A stretch of DNA of 64,000 bases from DASXUX01 sp036504595 (GTDB lineage Bacteria > Planctomycetota > SZUA-567 > H5-PLA8): positions 68,114-132,113 of the forward strand of contig DASXUX010000044.1 in the NCBI GenBank assembly GCA_036504595.1, given 5' to 3'. Below are positions 25,972 to 33,786 of the stretch, piece by piece; positions within the stretch are counted from its first letter, which is position 1, and every line of letters begins with the position of its first letter. Below the pieces are notes generated by a model, which saw only the letters and a program-made list of their open reading frames with translations, did not search any database and had not been told where the DNA came from. Position numbers and translations under genes: made by a program.

Positions 25972-27432
25972 GTGGCGATCAAGGTTGCATTTATCGGCGC
26001 GGGCAGTGTGGGCTTTACGCGGACGCTTTTCCGCGACGTGCTCAGCGTACCGGAACTGCAGGACACGCATTTCGCTCTGCATGACATCAGCAAACGCAAC
26101 CTGGATCTGGTCACGCAGCTTTGCCTGAAGGATCTGCGCGTCAACAAGCTCCCTGCGACTGTTGAAGCCACGCTCGACCGGCGCAAGGCGCTGGATGAGG
26201 CCGATTACGTTATCAACTGCACGCGCATCGGCGGGCTGGAAGCGTTCAAGCTCGATGTCGAAATCCCGCTGAAGTACGGCGTCGATCAGTGCGTGGGCGA
26301 TACGCTGTGCGCGGGTGGGATCATGTACGGGCAGCGGAACATTCCGTGCATTCTCGATTTCTGCAAAGACATGCGCGACGTTTCGAAGGACGACGTGCTG
26401 TTCCTCAATTACGCCAATCCGATGGCGATGAACACCTGGGCCGCCCTCGACCACGGCGGCGTCGAGATGCTCGGCCTGTGCCACGGCGTGGAAGGCGGGC
26501 ACTGGCAGATCGCCAACGTGCTCGGCGCGAAGCACAAAGACGAAGTGGACATCATCTGCGCGGGCATCAACCATCAGACCTGGTACGTCCGCATTCAGTA
26601 CAAAGGCCGGCTGATTGGCGCCGACGAGTTGCTTGCGGGGTTCGAGAAACATCCCGAATACAGCAAAACGGAGAAATGCCGCATCGACGTGCTGCGACGC
26701 TTCGGCTGCTATTGCACGGAATCGAACGGGCATCTTTCCGAGTACGTGCCGTGGTACCGGAAGCGCTCCAAGGAAATCAAGAAGTGGATCGACCTGTCGA
26801 GCTGGATCAACGGCGAGACCGGCGGCTACCTGCGCGTCTGCACCGAAGGGCGCAATTGGTTTGAGACTGATTTTCCGCAGTGGATGAAGAAAGAGGACAA
26901 GCCGATCGCGAAGGAAAATCGCAGCGGCGAACACGGCAGTTACATCATTGAGGCGCGCGAGACGGGCCGCGTGTACCGCGGGCATTTCAATGTTCGCAAC
27001 AACGGCTGCATCAGCAATCTGCCGGACGATTGCGTCGTCGAGGTGCCGGGCTATGTCGATCACAACGGGATTTCGATTCCGCGCGTCGGCGACTTGCCAC
27101 TGGCCTGCGCCGCCACGTGTCAGGCAAGCGTCTACGTGCAGCGCATGTCGAAGGAAGCGGCCGTGCGTGGGGATGTGACACTGCTCAAGCAGGCCATGCT
27201 GCACGATCCGCTGTGCGCTGCCGTCTGCGATCCGGAAGAAATCTGGCAGATGGCCGACGAGATGCTCGTGGCCGAAGCCCGCTGGCTGCCGCAGTACAAG
27301 AACGCGATCCTCGATGCCAAGAAGCGCCTGAAGAGCTGCAAGCGCGTGCTCACGAAGGAGTGGAAAGGCGCGGCAAGGTTGCATACGAAGACGGTGTCGG
27401 AGATCAAGGCGGAGATTGCGAAACGGAAGTAA
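25972..27432 (+). CDS. GH4-family alpha-glycosidase, second of two
   Basis: A GTG start at 25972 after GGGAGGGA; 486 residues. It opens with the NAD-binding KVAFIGAGSVGFTRTLF and has DEADYVINCTRIGG, VLFLNYANPMAMNTWA, LGLCHGVEGGHWQIA (with the metal-binding Cys and His) and CAGINHQTWYVRI. These segments resemble MelA-type alpha-galactosidases more than the protein at 16171 does. It should act in the cytoplasm with NAD and Mn on non-phosphorylated alpha-galactosides or similar. Repeat arrays begin 12 bases after its stop codon. Confidence 0.9.
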   Translation: MAIKVAFIGAGSVGFTRTLFRDVLSVPELQDTHFALHDISKRNLDLVTQLCLKDLRVNKLPATVEATLDRRKALDEADYVINCTRIGGLEAFKLDVEIPLKYGVDQCVGDTLCAGGIMYGQRNIPCILDFCKDMRDVSKDDVLFLNYANPMAMNTWAALDHGGVEMLGLCHGVEGGHWQIANVLGAKHKDEVDIICAGINHQTWYVRIQYKGRLIGADELLAGFEKHPEYSKTEKCRIDVLRRFGCYCTESNGHLSEYVPWYRKRSKEIKKWIDLSSWINGETGGYLRVCTEGRNWFETDFPQWMKKEDKPIAKENRSGEHGSYIIEARETGRVYRGHFNVRNNGCISNLPDDCVVEVPGYVDHNGISIPRVGDLPLACAATCQASVYVQRMSKEAAVRGDVTLLKQAMLHDPLCAAVCDPEEIWQMADEMLVAEARWLPQYKNAILDAKKRLKSCKRVLTKEWKGAARLHTKTVSEIKAEIAKRK

Positions 27433-27444
27433 AAACATCTAACC

Positions 27445-27499
27445 ACAGAGGACGCGGAGGACACAGAGGCGGGTTTATAGTTCATGGTTCATGGTTTGC
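27445..27499. repeat. Nonamer array followed by heptamer array
   Basis: Three 9-base units (ACAGAGGAC, GCGGAGGAC, ACAGAGGCG) at 27445-27471, then three 7-base units (AGTTCAT, GGTTCAT, GGTTTGC) at 27479-27499, the last overlapping the end of the next gene. Confidence 0.85.
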
Positions 27500-27977
27500 A
27501 ATTGCTGCGCCTGCGGGTGGCCAGCCACTCCAACGCGCAGTAGACGGTGAGCAGGATTGTGAGCGCGGCTAGTGAATTGGCGGCTAGCGCACGGTGGTTT
27601 AAGTCGCACGCGCCGAGCACATCGGGAGTTCCTGACAACCATTTGAGCACCTGTGCGTCCAGGAATTCGACTGGCCATCCGTAATAGGCGCTCTCAGGAA
27701 AACGGACTCTGGGTGTCGCGTTCGTCCAATAAAGCACTCCGACCACGAACATTAGCACCACTGCTGTGCTGAGATGGATCTGCAGGCGCGCGGAATGATG
27801 GGCTTTCGGGCGGCACACCCCGGCCGTGGCGCAGAGAGGGCTGACACACAGGCACCACTTGATCAGGGGTATGACGTACTCTGAGCCGCACCCATTAATG
27901 ACTGGAAGGCAGATTGCCTGTGCGAAGGCGAGCACCAGGAACACACCAGCGCAAAGAAACCAGCACTTACGGGCCAT
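27489..27977 (-). CDS. Small membrane protein, unknown
   Basis: 162 residues with GGAG about 7 bases before ATG 27977. Three membrane segments are visible: WFLCAGVFLVLAFAQAICLP, HLSTAVVLMFVVGVLYW and a C-terminal ALAANSLAALTILLTVYCAL. The loops hold several Cys. I recognise no family. The last codons run into a heptamer array, so the C-terminus (RRRSNCKP) may be partly repeat-derived. It has no close neighbour on the same strand. Confidence 0.6.
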   Translation of the reverse strand: MARKCWFLCAGVFLVLAFAQAICLPVINGCGSEYVIPLIKWCLCVSPLCATAGVCRPKAHHSARLQIHLSTAVVLMFVVGVLYWTNATPRVRFPESAYYGWPVEFLDAQVLKWLSGTPDVLGACDLNHRALAANSLAALTILLTVYCALEWLATRRRSNCKP

Positions 27978-28026
27978 CTTTCGCTCCGCAGATGTTACGT
28001 GCGCGCGATAGCTTTGGTTCGCCGCA

Positions 28027-28064
28027 ACTGACTACTGACTACTGACTACTGACTACTGACTACT
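28027..28064. repeat. Five-unit heptamer array, ACTGACT
   Basis: Exact tandem units ACTGACT five times from 28027 to 28061, plus a partial unit. The TAG stop codon of the minus-strand gene (28060-28062) lies at the edge of the array. Confidence 0.95.
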
Positions 28065-29115
28065 CCCCCAGCACTCCCTTCACCCGGAACATCTCGCCGA
28101 ATTCCTTGCCCAGGTGCATGTCTTTGCCGTTTTCGCTGGTGATCAGCAGGTCGTTCTTGTCCCAGCAGATGCCTTCGGTCTGGCCGTGGAAGCCGAGGCG
28201 CACGCGGCGGAGGAGCTTGAAAATTGAGGCGATGCCTTCGGGGGTCTGAGCGATCTTCTCGAAGGGCTCGGGCAGATCGATCACGACGACGCTGAGATAA
28301 TTGAGCAGCGCCAAATGGCGGCCGTCGTCGGTCAGGGATGCGGCGGTGACGATGCTGAAGGTTTTCGTTTCGGTGAGGAACTCGGCTTCGACAGCCTCGG
28401 TAGGGCAGGCCTCCGGCAACGGCAGGCGGTAGAAGCGCGTGCCGTCCATTTCCTTAGTAAAGAGGTAGGCGTTACCGGCGCGCGTGACGAGGCCCTCGGC
28501 ATCGAAGGGGCCTTGGCCTTTCGGGTAGCGAAAGCGGAAGGCCTGCACGTCTTTCACGGCATCGTTCGCATCGAGCGCGTCGGGTTCGGCGAAGCGATAG
28601 AGCACGATAAATGCACGCTTCTTGAAGTTGTCGCCGATGTCGCACATGACGATGCGCCCTTTTTCGTCCATCGAGATTTCTTCCCAATCGACGTTGGTCG
28701 CGTTGGGGATGGGCACTTCGCGAATCAGCTTGCCCTTGCCGTCGATGGCGAAGATGCGTGCGGAGTCGCCGGAGTCGTTGTGCGTCCAGAAGATGTCCTT
28801 GTCGGGGTAGCGCTTGCTCTTGGCGATGCCGGAGGATTCATCGATGGCTTTGGGCAAAGGGCTGATGAACTCCACGGGCGGAAGGAGCGTCGCGGGTTTC
28901 AAGGGCTCCTCAGCGGCGCAGAGTGAGGCAGCAAGCATGATCGTGAGCGGCGCGAAAAGGACCGCAAGCCCGGCTAAAGCCGGCTGAGTACTTTGTCGCA
29001 GCCACTCACCACCAGCTAAAGCTGGTGGCAAACAACAGCCAGAAGCCGCCTGACGGCGGCTAAGAGACCGGCGAGTGTAGGGCTCGACAATATGTTTCTG
29101 GGCGAGCAGCGTCAT
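28060..29115 (-). CDS. Exported beta-propeller-like protein with a repeat-built N-terminus
   Basis: 351 codons from ATG 29115. The mature part begins after a hydrophobic leader (LAVLFAPLTIMLAASLCAAE) and contains WTHNDSGDSARIFAID, NVDWEEISMDEKGRIVMCDIGDN split by short loops, FDAEGLVTRAGNAYLF and FHGQTEGICWDKNDLLITSE. This is the pattern of SdiA-regulated/phytase-like six-bladed propellers, often annotated as esterase-like; no activity can be assigned. Residues of about 15-50 are coded by three REP-like hairpins (28970-29061), and no ribosome binding site precedes ATG 29115. The original start may have been displaced by the repeats. Its stop codon lies in a heptamer array. Confidence 0.7.
   Translation of the reverse strand: MTLLAQKHIVEPYTRRSLSRRQAASGCCLPPALAGGEWLRQSTQPALAGLAVLFAPLTIMLAASLCAAEEPLKPATLLPPVEFISPLPKAIDESSGIAKSKRYPDKDIFWTHNDSGDSARIFAIDGKGKLIREVPIPNATNVDWEEISMDEKGRIVMCDIGDNFKKRAFIVLYRFAEPDALDANDAVKDVQAFRFRYPKGQGPFDAEGLVTRAGNAYLFTKEMDGTRFYRLPLPEACPTEAVEAEFLTETKTFSIVTAASLTDDGRHLALLNYLSVVVIDLPEPFEKIAQTPEGIASIFKLLRRVRLGFHGQTEGICWDKNDLLITSENGKDMHLGKEFGEMFRVKGVLGE
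28970..29061. repeat. Cluster of three REP-like hairpins inside a coding N-terminus
   Basis: CCGGCT-AA-AGCCGG (28970-28983), CCACCAGCT-AA-AGCTGGTGG (29009-29028) and AGCCGCC-TGAC-GGCGGCT (29044-29061). All three are perfect stems with very short loops. Confidence 0.85.
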
Positions 29116-29214
29116 ACTAGAATGATGGTCCGGGAATTATGGAAGGCAAGCACGATGATTCTGAAAACTGGGATCGCGCTCAAGGATGATGCGCTTCGCG
29201 GTTCGGCGGTGTTG

Positions 29215-29235
29215 GTCATTAGTCATTAGTCTACC
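29215..29235. repeat. Three-unit heptamer array at the end of the flavoprotein gene
   Basis: Units GTCATTA, GTCATTA, GTCTACC. The third unit contains the stop codon (CTA on this strand, 29231-29233) of the minus-strand flavoprotein gene. Confidence 0.8.
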
Positions 29236-30553
29236 TGGCGCCGCTGCCTCCTGCCGACTTGCTCTTCTCGGCAGCTTTCAATCCCGCCAGATAGCCCGTC
29301 GAAAACGCCGCCTGCAGGTTGAAGCCGCCGCAGCGGCCAGTCAGGTCGAGGATCTCGCCGGCGAAAAACAGCGCGGGGGAAAGTTTCGATTCGAGAGTGG
29401 CCGGATCGACGCCGCTCCATTCAATGCCCCCGGCCGTGACCTCGCCGTATTCCATGCCGCGCGTGCCGGTGACGGTCAGCCTCGTCTTCTTCAGCAGGTC
29501 GAGTGTCTTCGCGCGCGCCGTCTTCGGCAGTCGGCACATCACCAGCTTGCCGTCAGCGCCCAAGTTCGCTTCCAGGAACTCCAGCAATCGCGCCGGCATC
29601 ATTCCATCAAGCGCACGCGCGAGCGTGCGCTGCGGAAACTGCCGCGCGCGTTCGAGCAACTGTTTGTCGAGATCCTCACGCTTCAAGTCCGGAAAATAAT
29701 CGATCGTCAGCAGCGCCTTCGGCAGCTTGGACGCGACGAACACATTCGACACGTCGAGAATCGCCGGCCCCGAAATGCCAAAGTGCGTATAAAGAATCTC
29801 GGCGCGTTCAGTGCACAGGGGCTTGCTTCCGGTCGGAATACTCCACAGCGAGACTTCCGCATCCGGCCACGCCAAGCCCTGAATCGTGCGCGGCCAGGAC
29901 TCCTGGACGGCAAGTCCCACCAGGGCCGCGCGTAGTTCCGTTACTTGATGGCCAAAGCTGCGCGCCCAATCGTAACCGTCGCCCGTCGAACCGGTGCCCG
30001 GATAGCTCAACCCGCCCGTGCACACGACGACGGCTTTCGCGCGCCGCTGCTCGTCGAAATCGGCGAACTTTCCTTCGAGCACAAACGATTCCGCATCGCG
30101 CCGCAGCGAAACAATCCGCGCATTCTGCACCAGCGCTCCGCCGGCCTTCTCCAGTTCGGAAACCAGCGCGCGCACAACATCTGTTCCACGTCCGCTTTTT
30201 GTGTAGAGTCGATAATCGCGCTCCACCTGGCCTTCGATGCCATAGGCCGCGAGCATCGCGATCAGATCGTCTTTGGAAAACGCGCGCAGCGCATGGCCGA
30301 GCATTCCCGCGTTCTTGTCGCCAAATTTTCGAACGAACTCGCGCGCTTCCAGCGTATTCGTGAAGTTGCAGCGCCCGCCGCCGGAGATCGCGATCTTCTT
30401 GCCCGGCGTCTTCATGCGTTCGTAGACAACCGTTCGCGCGCCGCTCCGCGCCGCCGCGATGCCCGCCAGCAGCCCCGCTCCGCCCGCGCCGGTCACCGCG
30501 ACGTCGGCGATGTCTCTCTTGGGATCGAAGGATGGGTTAGCGGTCGTAGTCAC
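29231..30553 (-). CDS. BaiN/HI0933-family FAD-dependent oxidoreductase
   Basis: I start at GTG 30553 (GGAGAG upstream) rather than further upstream; 440 residues. The FAD-binding Rossmann motif (VAVTGAGGAGLLAGIAAARS), the family motif TPGKKIAISGGGRCNFTN, GGLSYPGTGSTGDGY and the C-terminal FAGEILDLTGRCGGFNLQ with AFSTGYLAG are all typical of the YhiN/BaiN group. Family members are flavoproteins of uncertain physiological substrate; a bile-acid reductase role applies only to gut clostridia. The C-terminal SAGGSGAR and the stop codon are read from short repeats. It is divergent from the glutamine amidotransferase gene. Confidence 0.88.
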   Translation of the reverse strand: MTTTANPSFDPKRDIADVAVTGAGGAGLLAGIAAARSGARTVVYERMKTPGKKIAISGGGRCNFTNTLEAREFVRKFGDKNAGMLGHALRAFSKDDLIAMLAAYGIEGQVERDYRLYTKSGRGTDVVRALVSELEKAGGALVQNARIVSLRRDAESFVLEGKFADFDEQRRAKAVVVCTGGLSYPGTGSTGDGYDWARSFGHQVTELRAALVGLAVQESWPRTIQGLAWPDAEVSLWSIPTGSKPLCTERAEILYTHFGISGPAILDVSNVFVASKLPKALLTIDYFPDLKREDLDKQLLERARQFPQRTLARALDGMMPARLLEFLEANLGADGKLVMCRLPKTARAKTLDLLKKTRLTVTGTRGMEYGEVTAGGIEWSGVDPATLESKLSPALFFAGEILDLTGRCGGFNLQAAFSTGYLAGLKAAEKSKSAGGSGAR

Positions 30554-30685
30554 TGGCTCTCCATAAGAACGAGTATACGTTCTTCGAGCGTTGTTGCCAG
30601 AAGGTGCGGAGCCGTGCGCGGGGGCGAGGGCATCTGGCCGCTTCATTCTTGTAACTTGCGGCGCTGCCGCAAACCCCTCCCCCGG

Positions 30686-30708
30686 CCCCTCCCCTCGGCG
30701 GGGAGGGG
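30686..30708. repeat. GC-rich hairpin of the CCCTCTCCC family
   Basis: CCCCTCCCC and GGGGAGGGG with a 5-base loop, in the spacer between the divergent flavoprotein and amidotransferase genes. Its position upstream of both genes argues against a terminator role. Confidence 0.7.
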
Positions 30709-30801
30709 AGAACAGCGGAGGGTTGTGCTACGCGTTTTGCAAACCATCGGCCCAGCCGCTAACATATCTGCCGATGCCGCTAGCCGAAAAGGAGCAGTCT
30801 T

Positions 30802-31443
30802 GTGATCCTCGTCATCGATAACTACGATTCGTTTACCTACAACCTCGTGCAGGCCCTCGGCACGCTCGGCGCGGATCTGAAGGTCGTTCGCAACGACAAG
30901 ATCGCCATCGCCGGCATCAAGAAGCTCAAGCCCGAGAAGATTATCATTTCGCCCGGCCCGTGCACGCCGAACGAAGCGGGCGTCTCGGTCGAAACCATCC
31001 GCACCTTTGCCGGAAAACTTCCGATTCTCGGCGTGTGCCTCGGCCATCAATCCATCGCGGCGGCTTTCGGCGCCGTCGTCGATCGAGCGGACCGCCTGAT
31101 GCACGGCAAGACTTCGCAGATCGTTCACGATGGCAAAGGGCTTTACGAAGGCCTGCCCAATCCGTTTCAGGCGACGCGCTACCATTCGCTGATCGTCAAG
31201 GAGCACACGCTGCCGGCGTTCCTGAAAGTCGTCTCGCGCACGCAGGACCAGAATGAAGTCATGGGCATTCGGCACGTCACCTGGCCGCTGGAAGGCGTGC
31301 AGTTCCACCCCGAAAGTTTCCTGACGATCGACGGCGTGAAACTGCTTCGCAATTTCCTGGAAGGCGAATTCTTCTCGATCAAGCGCGGCGCCGGATCGGC
31401 TAAGCCAGCCCTAAGCCGCGCGCGCAGCGCGGCCACGTGGTAA
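30802..31443 (+). CDS. Anthranilate/aminodeoxychorismate synthase glutamine amidotransferase
   Basis: GTG start at 30802 with AAAAGGAG upstream; 213 residues. It begins LVIDNYDSFTYNLVQALG and has the triad expected of class I amidotransferases: Cys 79 in ILGVCLGHQSIAAAFG, and His 169 and Glu 171 in GVQFHPESFLT. It provides ammonia from glutamine for tryptophan (TrpG) or folate (PabA) synthesis; TrpG and PabA cannot be separated from sequence alone, and no synthase gene is adjacent. The last 15 residues (SAKPALSRARSAATW) go beyond the family's usual end and are coded by a GC-rich palindrome (31415-31433), so they are probably acquired. Confidence 0.92.
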   Translation: MILVIDNYDSFTYNLVQALGTLGADLKVVRNDKIAIAGIKKLKPEKIIISPGPCTPNEAGVSVETIRTFAGKLPILGVCLGHQSIAAAFGAVVDRADRLMHGKTSQIVHDGKGLYEGLPNPFQATRYHSLIVKEHTLPAFLKVVSRTQDQNEVMGIRHVTWPLEGVQFHPESFLTIDGVKLLRNFLEGEFFSIKRGAGSAKPALSRARSAATW

Positions 31444-31452
31444 CGGCTCACC

Positions 31453-31479
31453 GCAGAGGACGCGGATGACGCAGAGGAG
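31453..31479. repeat. Three-unit nonamer array overlapping the tilS ribosome binding site
   Basis: Units GCAGAGGAC, GCGGATGAC, GCAGAGGAG. The AGAGGAG of the last unit is the Shine-Dalgarno sequence of the gene starting at 31486. Confidence 0.8.
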
Positions 31480-31485
31480 ATTCAT

Positions 31486-32625
31486 ATGCGGCTTCCTTTG
31501 CGTGTCGCTACTGAAATCCGCGCTCGTCAACTCATCGCGCCGTGCGAACGCGTCCTGATCGCGCTCAGCGGCGGGCCTGATTCGGTCGCGCTGCTGCACT
31601 GCCTGCTCGAACTTTCGCGGAAACGCGATCTCGCCTTCACGCTGACCGCCGCGCACCTGCATCACGGCCTGCGCGGGAAGGCCGCCGACGCCGACCAGCG
31701 TTTTTGCGAGAAACTCTGCGCGAGTCTCAACATCCCGCTGCTCTGTGCTCGTGTGGACACGCCCAAACTGGTGAAGCATCTGAAGCGTTCGCGCGAAGAA
31801 GCCGCGCGCATCGCTCGCCATGAATTTCTCGCGCAAGCCGCCGCACAGACCCAAAGCACGTGCGTGGCTGTCGCGCATCACGCTGACGACCGCATCGAAA
31901 CGCTGCTGTACCGACTCTGCCGCGGCACCGGCCTGGCCGGCCTGCAAGGAATTTCCTGGACGGGCCCGCTGCGGCTGGAAGGGCAGCCGGACGTGGCAGA
32001 GTGGATTAAGTGGGCTACCCCTCACTCCGGTCTCGGCGGCGGTGCCGCAGCCGAATGGCTCGCTCGGCCCTCTCCCGCAAGGGGAGAGGGGAATCCTCGC
32101 GTCGTCCGCCCGCTGCTGGCTTGCACGCGAGCTGAAATCCTCGAGTACCTGAAATCGAAGCGCCAGCCGTTCTGCACCGACAAGTCCAATCTCGATACGT
32201 CGATTCCGCGCAACGCGATTCGCAACCTCATACTTCCGGCGCTCGAAGAAAGAGCTCATCCGGGCGTTCGATCGGCGCTGTGGCGTCTGGCGGAGGAGGC
32301 CGAGTGCGCAGCCGAGACTCGCATCTGGCGCCGGCAATGGCTCATCGCACTCGCCAGCGCTGCGAATCACGACGAACTCACGTTGCCGATCACCGCTTTG
32401 CCACCGACATCCGAAGAACTCACCGAAATCCTGGAGACGCTGCAAGCGCTCTGGCGTCTCCCCGGCGGCGGCTTCACGCGCAAACATTCCGACGCTCTGC
32501 GCGCGCTCTTCGAACCGCACAGCGGGCCGAAACAGCTCGATCTGCCCGGTGCGATCGGTGCCGAGCGGCGCGGGAAATCCGTGAGCCTGCGGCGTCTGTC
32601 TTCAGTAGAAGATCTCACCAAATGA
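31486..32625 (+). CDS. tilS: tRNA(Ile)-lysidine synthetase TilS with an in-frame repeat insertion
   Basis: A 379-residue protein that converts C34 of tRNA-Ile(CAU) to lysidine with ATP. The PP-loop motif ALSGGPDSVALLH, LTAAHLHHGLRG, VAVAHHADDRIETLLYRLCR, GLAGLQGI and RPLLACTRAEILEYL, with SIPRNAIRNLILP, are diagnostic. Between GLQGI and RPLL, where homologues have a short loop, there are about 35 extra residues; the centre (HSGLGGGAAAEWLARPSPARGEGN) is encoded by a GC-rich hairpin repeat (32016-32094) read in phase. The gene is essential in most bacteria, so the insertion must be tolerated. Its ribosome binding site comes from the nonamer array upstream. Confidence 0.92.
   Translation: MRLPLRVATEIRARQLIAPCERVLIALSGGPDSVALLHCLLELSRKRDLAFTLTAAHLHHGLRGKAADADQRFCEKLCASLNIPLLCARVDTPKLVKHLKRSREEAARIARHEFLAQAAAQTQSTCVAVAHHADDRIETLLYRLCRGTGLAGLQGISWTGPLRLEGQPDVAEWIKWATPHSGLGGGAAAEWLARPSPARGEGNPRVVRPLLACTRAEILEYLKSKRQPFCTDKSNLDTSIPRNAIRNLILPALEERAHPGVRSALWRLAEEAECAAETRIWRRQWLIALASAANHDELTLPITALPPTSEELTEILETLQALWRLPGGGFTRKHSDALRALFEPHSGPKQLDLPGAIGAERRGKSVSLRRLSSVEDLTK
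32016..32094. repeat. CCCTCTCCC-family hairpin repeat inserted in tilS
   Basis: It contains CCCTCTCCC (32068-32076) opposite GGGGAGAGGG (32081-32090), preceded by the CCTCACTCC-type arm seen with other copies. About 79 bases are involved; the reading frame stays open. Confidence 0.75.
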
Positions 32626-32647
32626 AAACGCAGAGAACTTTTTCTAT

Positions 32648-32671
32648 TCTCTGCGCCTCCGCGTCTCTGCG
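32648..32671. repeat. Three-unit octamer array between convergent genes
   Basis: Units TCTCTGCG, CCTCCGCG, TCTCTGCG, 22 bases after the tilS stop codon and 7 bases before the end of the convergent gene. It is the inverse orientation of the 14668 array. Confidence 0.85.
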
Positions 32672-32678
32672 GTGAAAA

Positions 32679-33734
32679 TTAGCGTTGATAGATCGGCAGA
32701 TACCGGTACGGAATCCCCAGGATCAGGACGCACATCGCGCTGTCCCAGAGGCCATAGCGCTCGTCGCTGACTTTGTATTCACCGCGCTCGGGGCCGGTGG
32801 TCTTCTGGCCTTTGACGATTTGCTGCGCGATGTCCGGGTACCACTTCGTCCAGTAGCTCTTGAAGTCCTTCAGCGCGCCGCATTGGTACATCGCTTGAGC
32901 GGCGTAGTAATGGCCGTAGATGAACCAGCGCTTGTCTTCTTTCTTCTCGCGCGTCTTCATCAGGTACTCGACAGCGCCCTTCAGGTCGTACTCCTTATAT
33001 TGACCGCACAGCATCATGCTCATCAGGCCGGCCGCCGTCGTGGACCACGTCTTCCCGCCGTGCGGCTGGTAGGAGAACCCCGACAGCCCGTCGTTGTCGC
33101 GCTCCGACCCGCAGGTTTTCACATAAGCGATCGCGCGGTCGATGACATCGCGCGGAACGTTGATGCCCGCGTCCTTTGCCGCGCGCAGAGCCAGCAGTTC
33201 CATGACCGTGACGGACAAATCATCATCGTAGATTCGCGGCTGATAGCGCCAGCCGCCTTTGTCGTTCTGGGTGCGAATGATCAGTTCGATCGCGTTCTTT
33301 AGCTTGTCGTGAATGCGCTTGTCGCGCGTCTGGCCCCACGCTTCGGCCAGGCAGATCGCCGCCAGCCCGTGGTGATACATGACGTATTGTTCGGTCCGCC
33401 CGCGGAAGAGCAGCCCCGAAGGCTGCGCGCTCGCCAGCAGGTAATCGATGCTTTTGGCGACGTTCTTTCCGTAGGGCCCTTCGCCCGGAAGATTGCCCGC
33501 CACCATCCACGCCAGCACGCACGCCGCCACAATGCCCGTCTGCCCGCCGCGATCGCCCGCGAACGACCCGTCCGCTCGCTGCCGCGACGCCAGAAGCTGC
33601 AACGCCATCTGAATCGACGTCTTGCCTTCGCGCGAAAGCTCGACCTCGCCGACGTTGGCCGCCTGCGCCACGGAACAGCCCAGCGCGAGGTTCAGCACCG
33701 CCGTCCAGATGAGTAATCTAATCGTCAGGCGCAT
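32679..33734 (-). CDS. Exported prenyltransferase/squalene-oxidase repeat protein
   Basis: A 351-residue protein with a signal peptide (LLIWTAVLNLALGCSVAQA). It is built of alpha-alpha barrel repeats like those of terpene cyclases: MALQLLASRQRADGSF, YHHGLAAICLAEAWG, RTQNDKGGWRYQP, LSVTVMELLALRAAKDAG and STTAAGLMSMMLCGQ. The DDD after QPRIY stands where some relatives have catalytic acids, but the cyclase DXDD context is missing. Such secreted repeat proteins are frequent in planctomycetes, and their function is unknown. It lies 55 bases downstream, on the same strand, of nothing close; a heptamer array separates it from the coiled-coil gene. Confidence 0.8.
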   Translation of the reverse strand: MRLTIRLLIWTAVLNLALGCSVAQAANVGEVELSREGKTSIQMALQLLASRQRADGSFAGDRGGQTGIVAACVLAWMVAGNLPGEGPYGKNVAKSIDYLLASAQPSGLLFRGRTEQYVMYHHGLAAICLAEAWGQTRDKRIHDKLKNAIELIIRTQNDKGGWRYQPRIYDDDLSVTVMELLALRAAKDAGINVPRDVIDRAIAYVKTCGSERDNDGLSGFSYQPHGGKTWSTTAAGLMSMMLCGQYKEYDLKGAVEYLMKTREKKEDKRWFIYGHYYAAQAMYQCGALKDFKSYWTKWYPDIAQQIVKGQKTTGPERGEYKVSDERYGLWDSAMCVLILGIPYRYLPIYQR

Positions 33735-33750
33735 GTGAAGGCTTTCCGTT

Positions 33751-33785
33751 CAATCCGCAATCCGAATTCCGCAATCCGCAATCCG
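33751..33785. repeat. Five-unit heptamer array, CAATCCG
   Basis: Units CAATCCG, CAATCCG, AATTCCG, CAATCCG, CAATCCG. It ends 1 base before the stop codon of the coiled-coil gene. Confidence 0.95.
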
Positions 33786-33786
33786 T

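Noticed and set aside
25822..27438. Long minus-strand frame continuing upstream of the DUF433 gene
   Set aside because: It lies exactly opposite the GH4 gene, which has clear catalytic motifs; only the last 77 codons (25588-25821) are a real gene.
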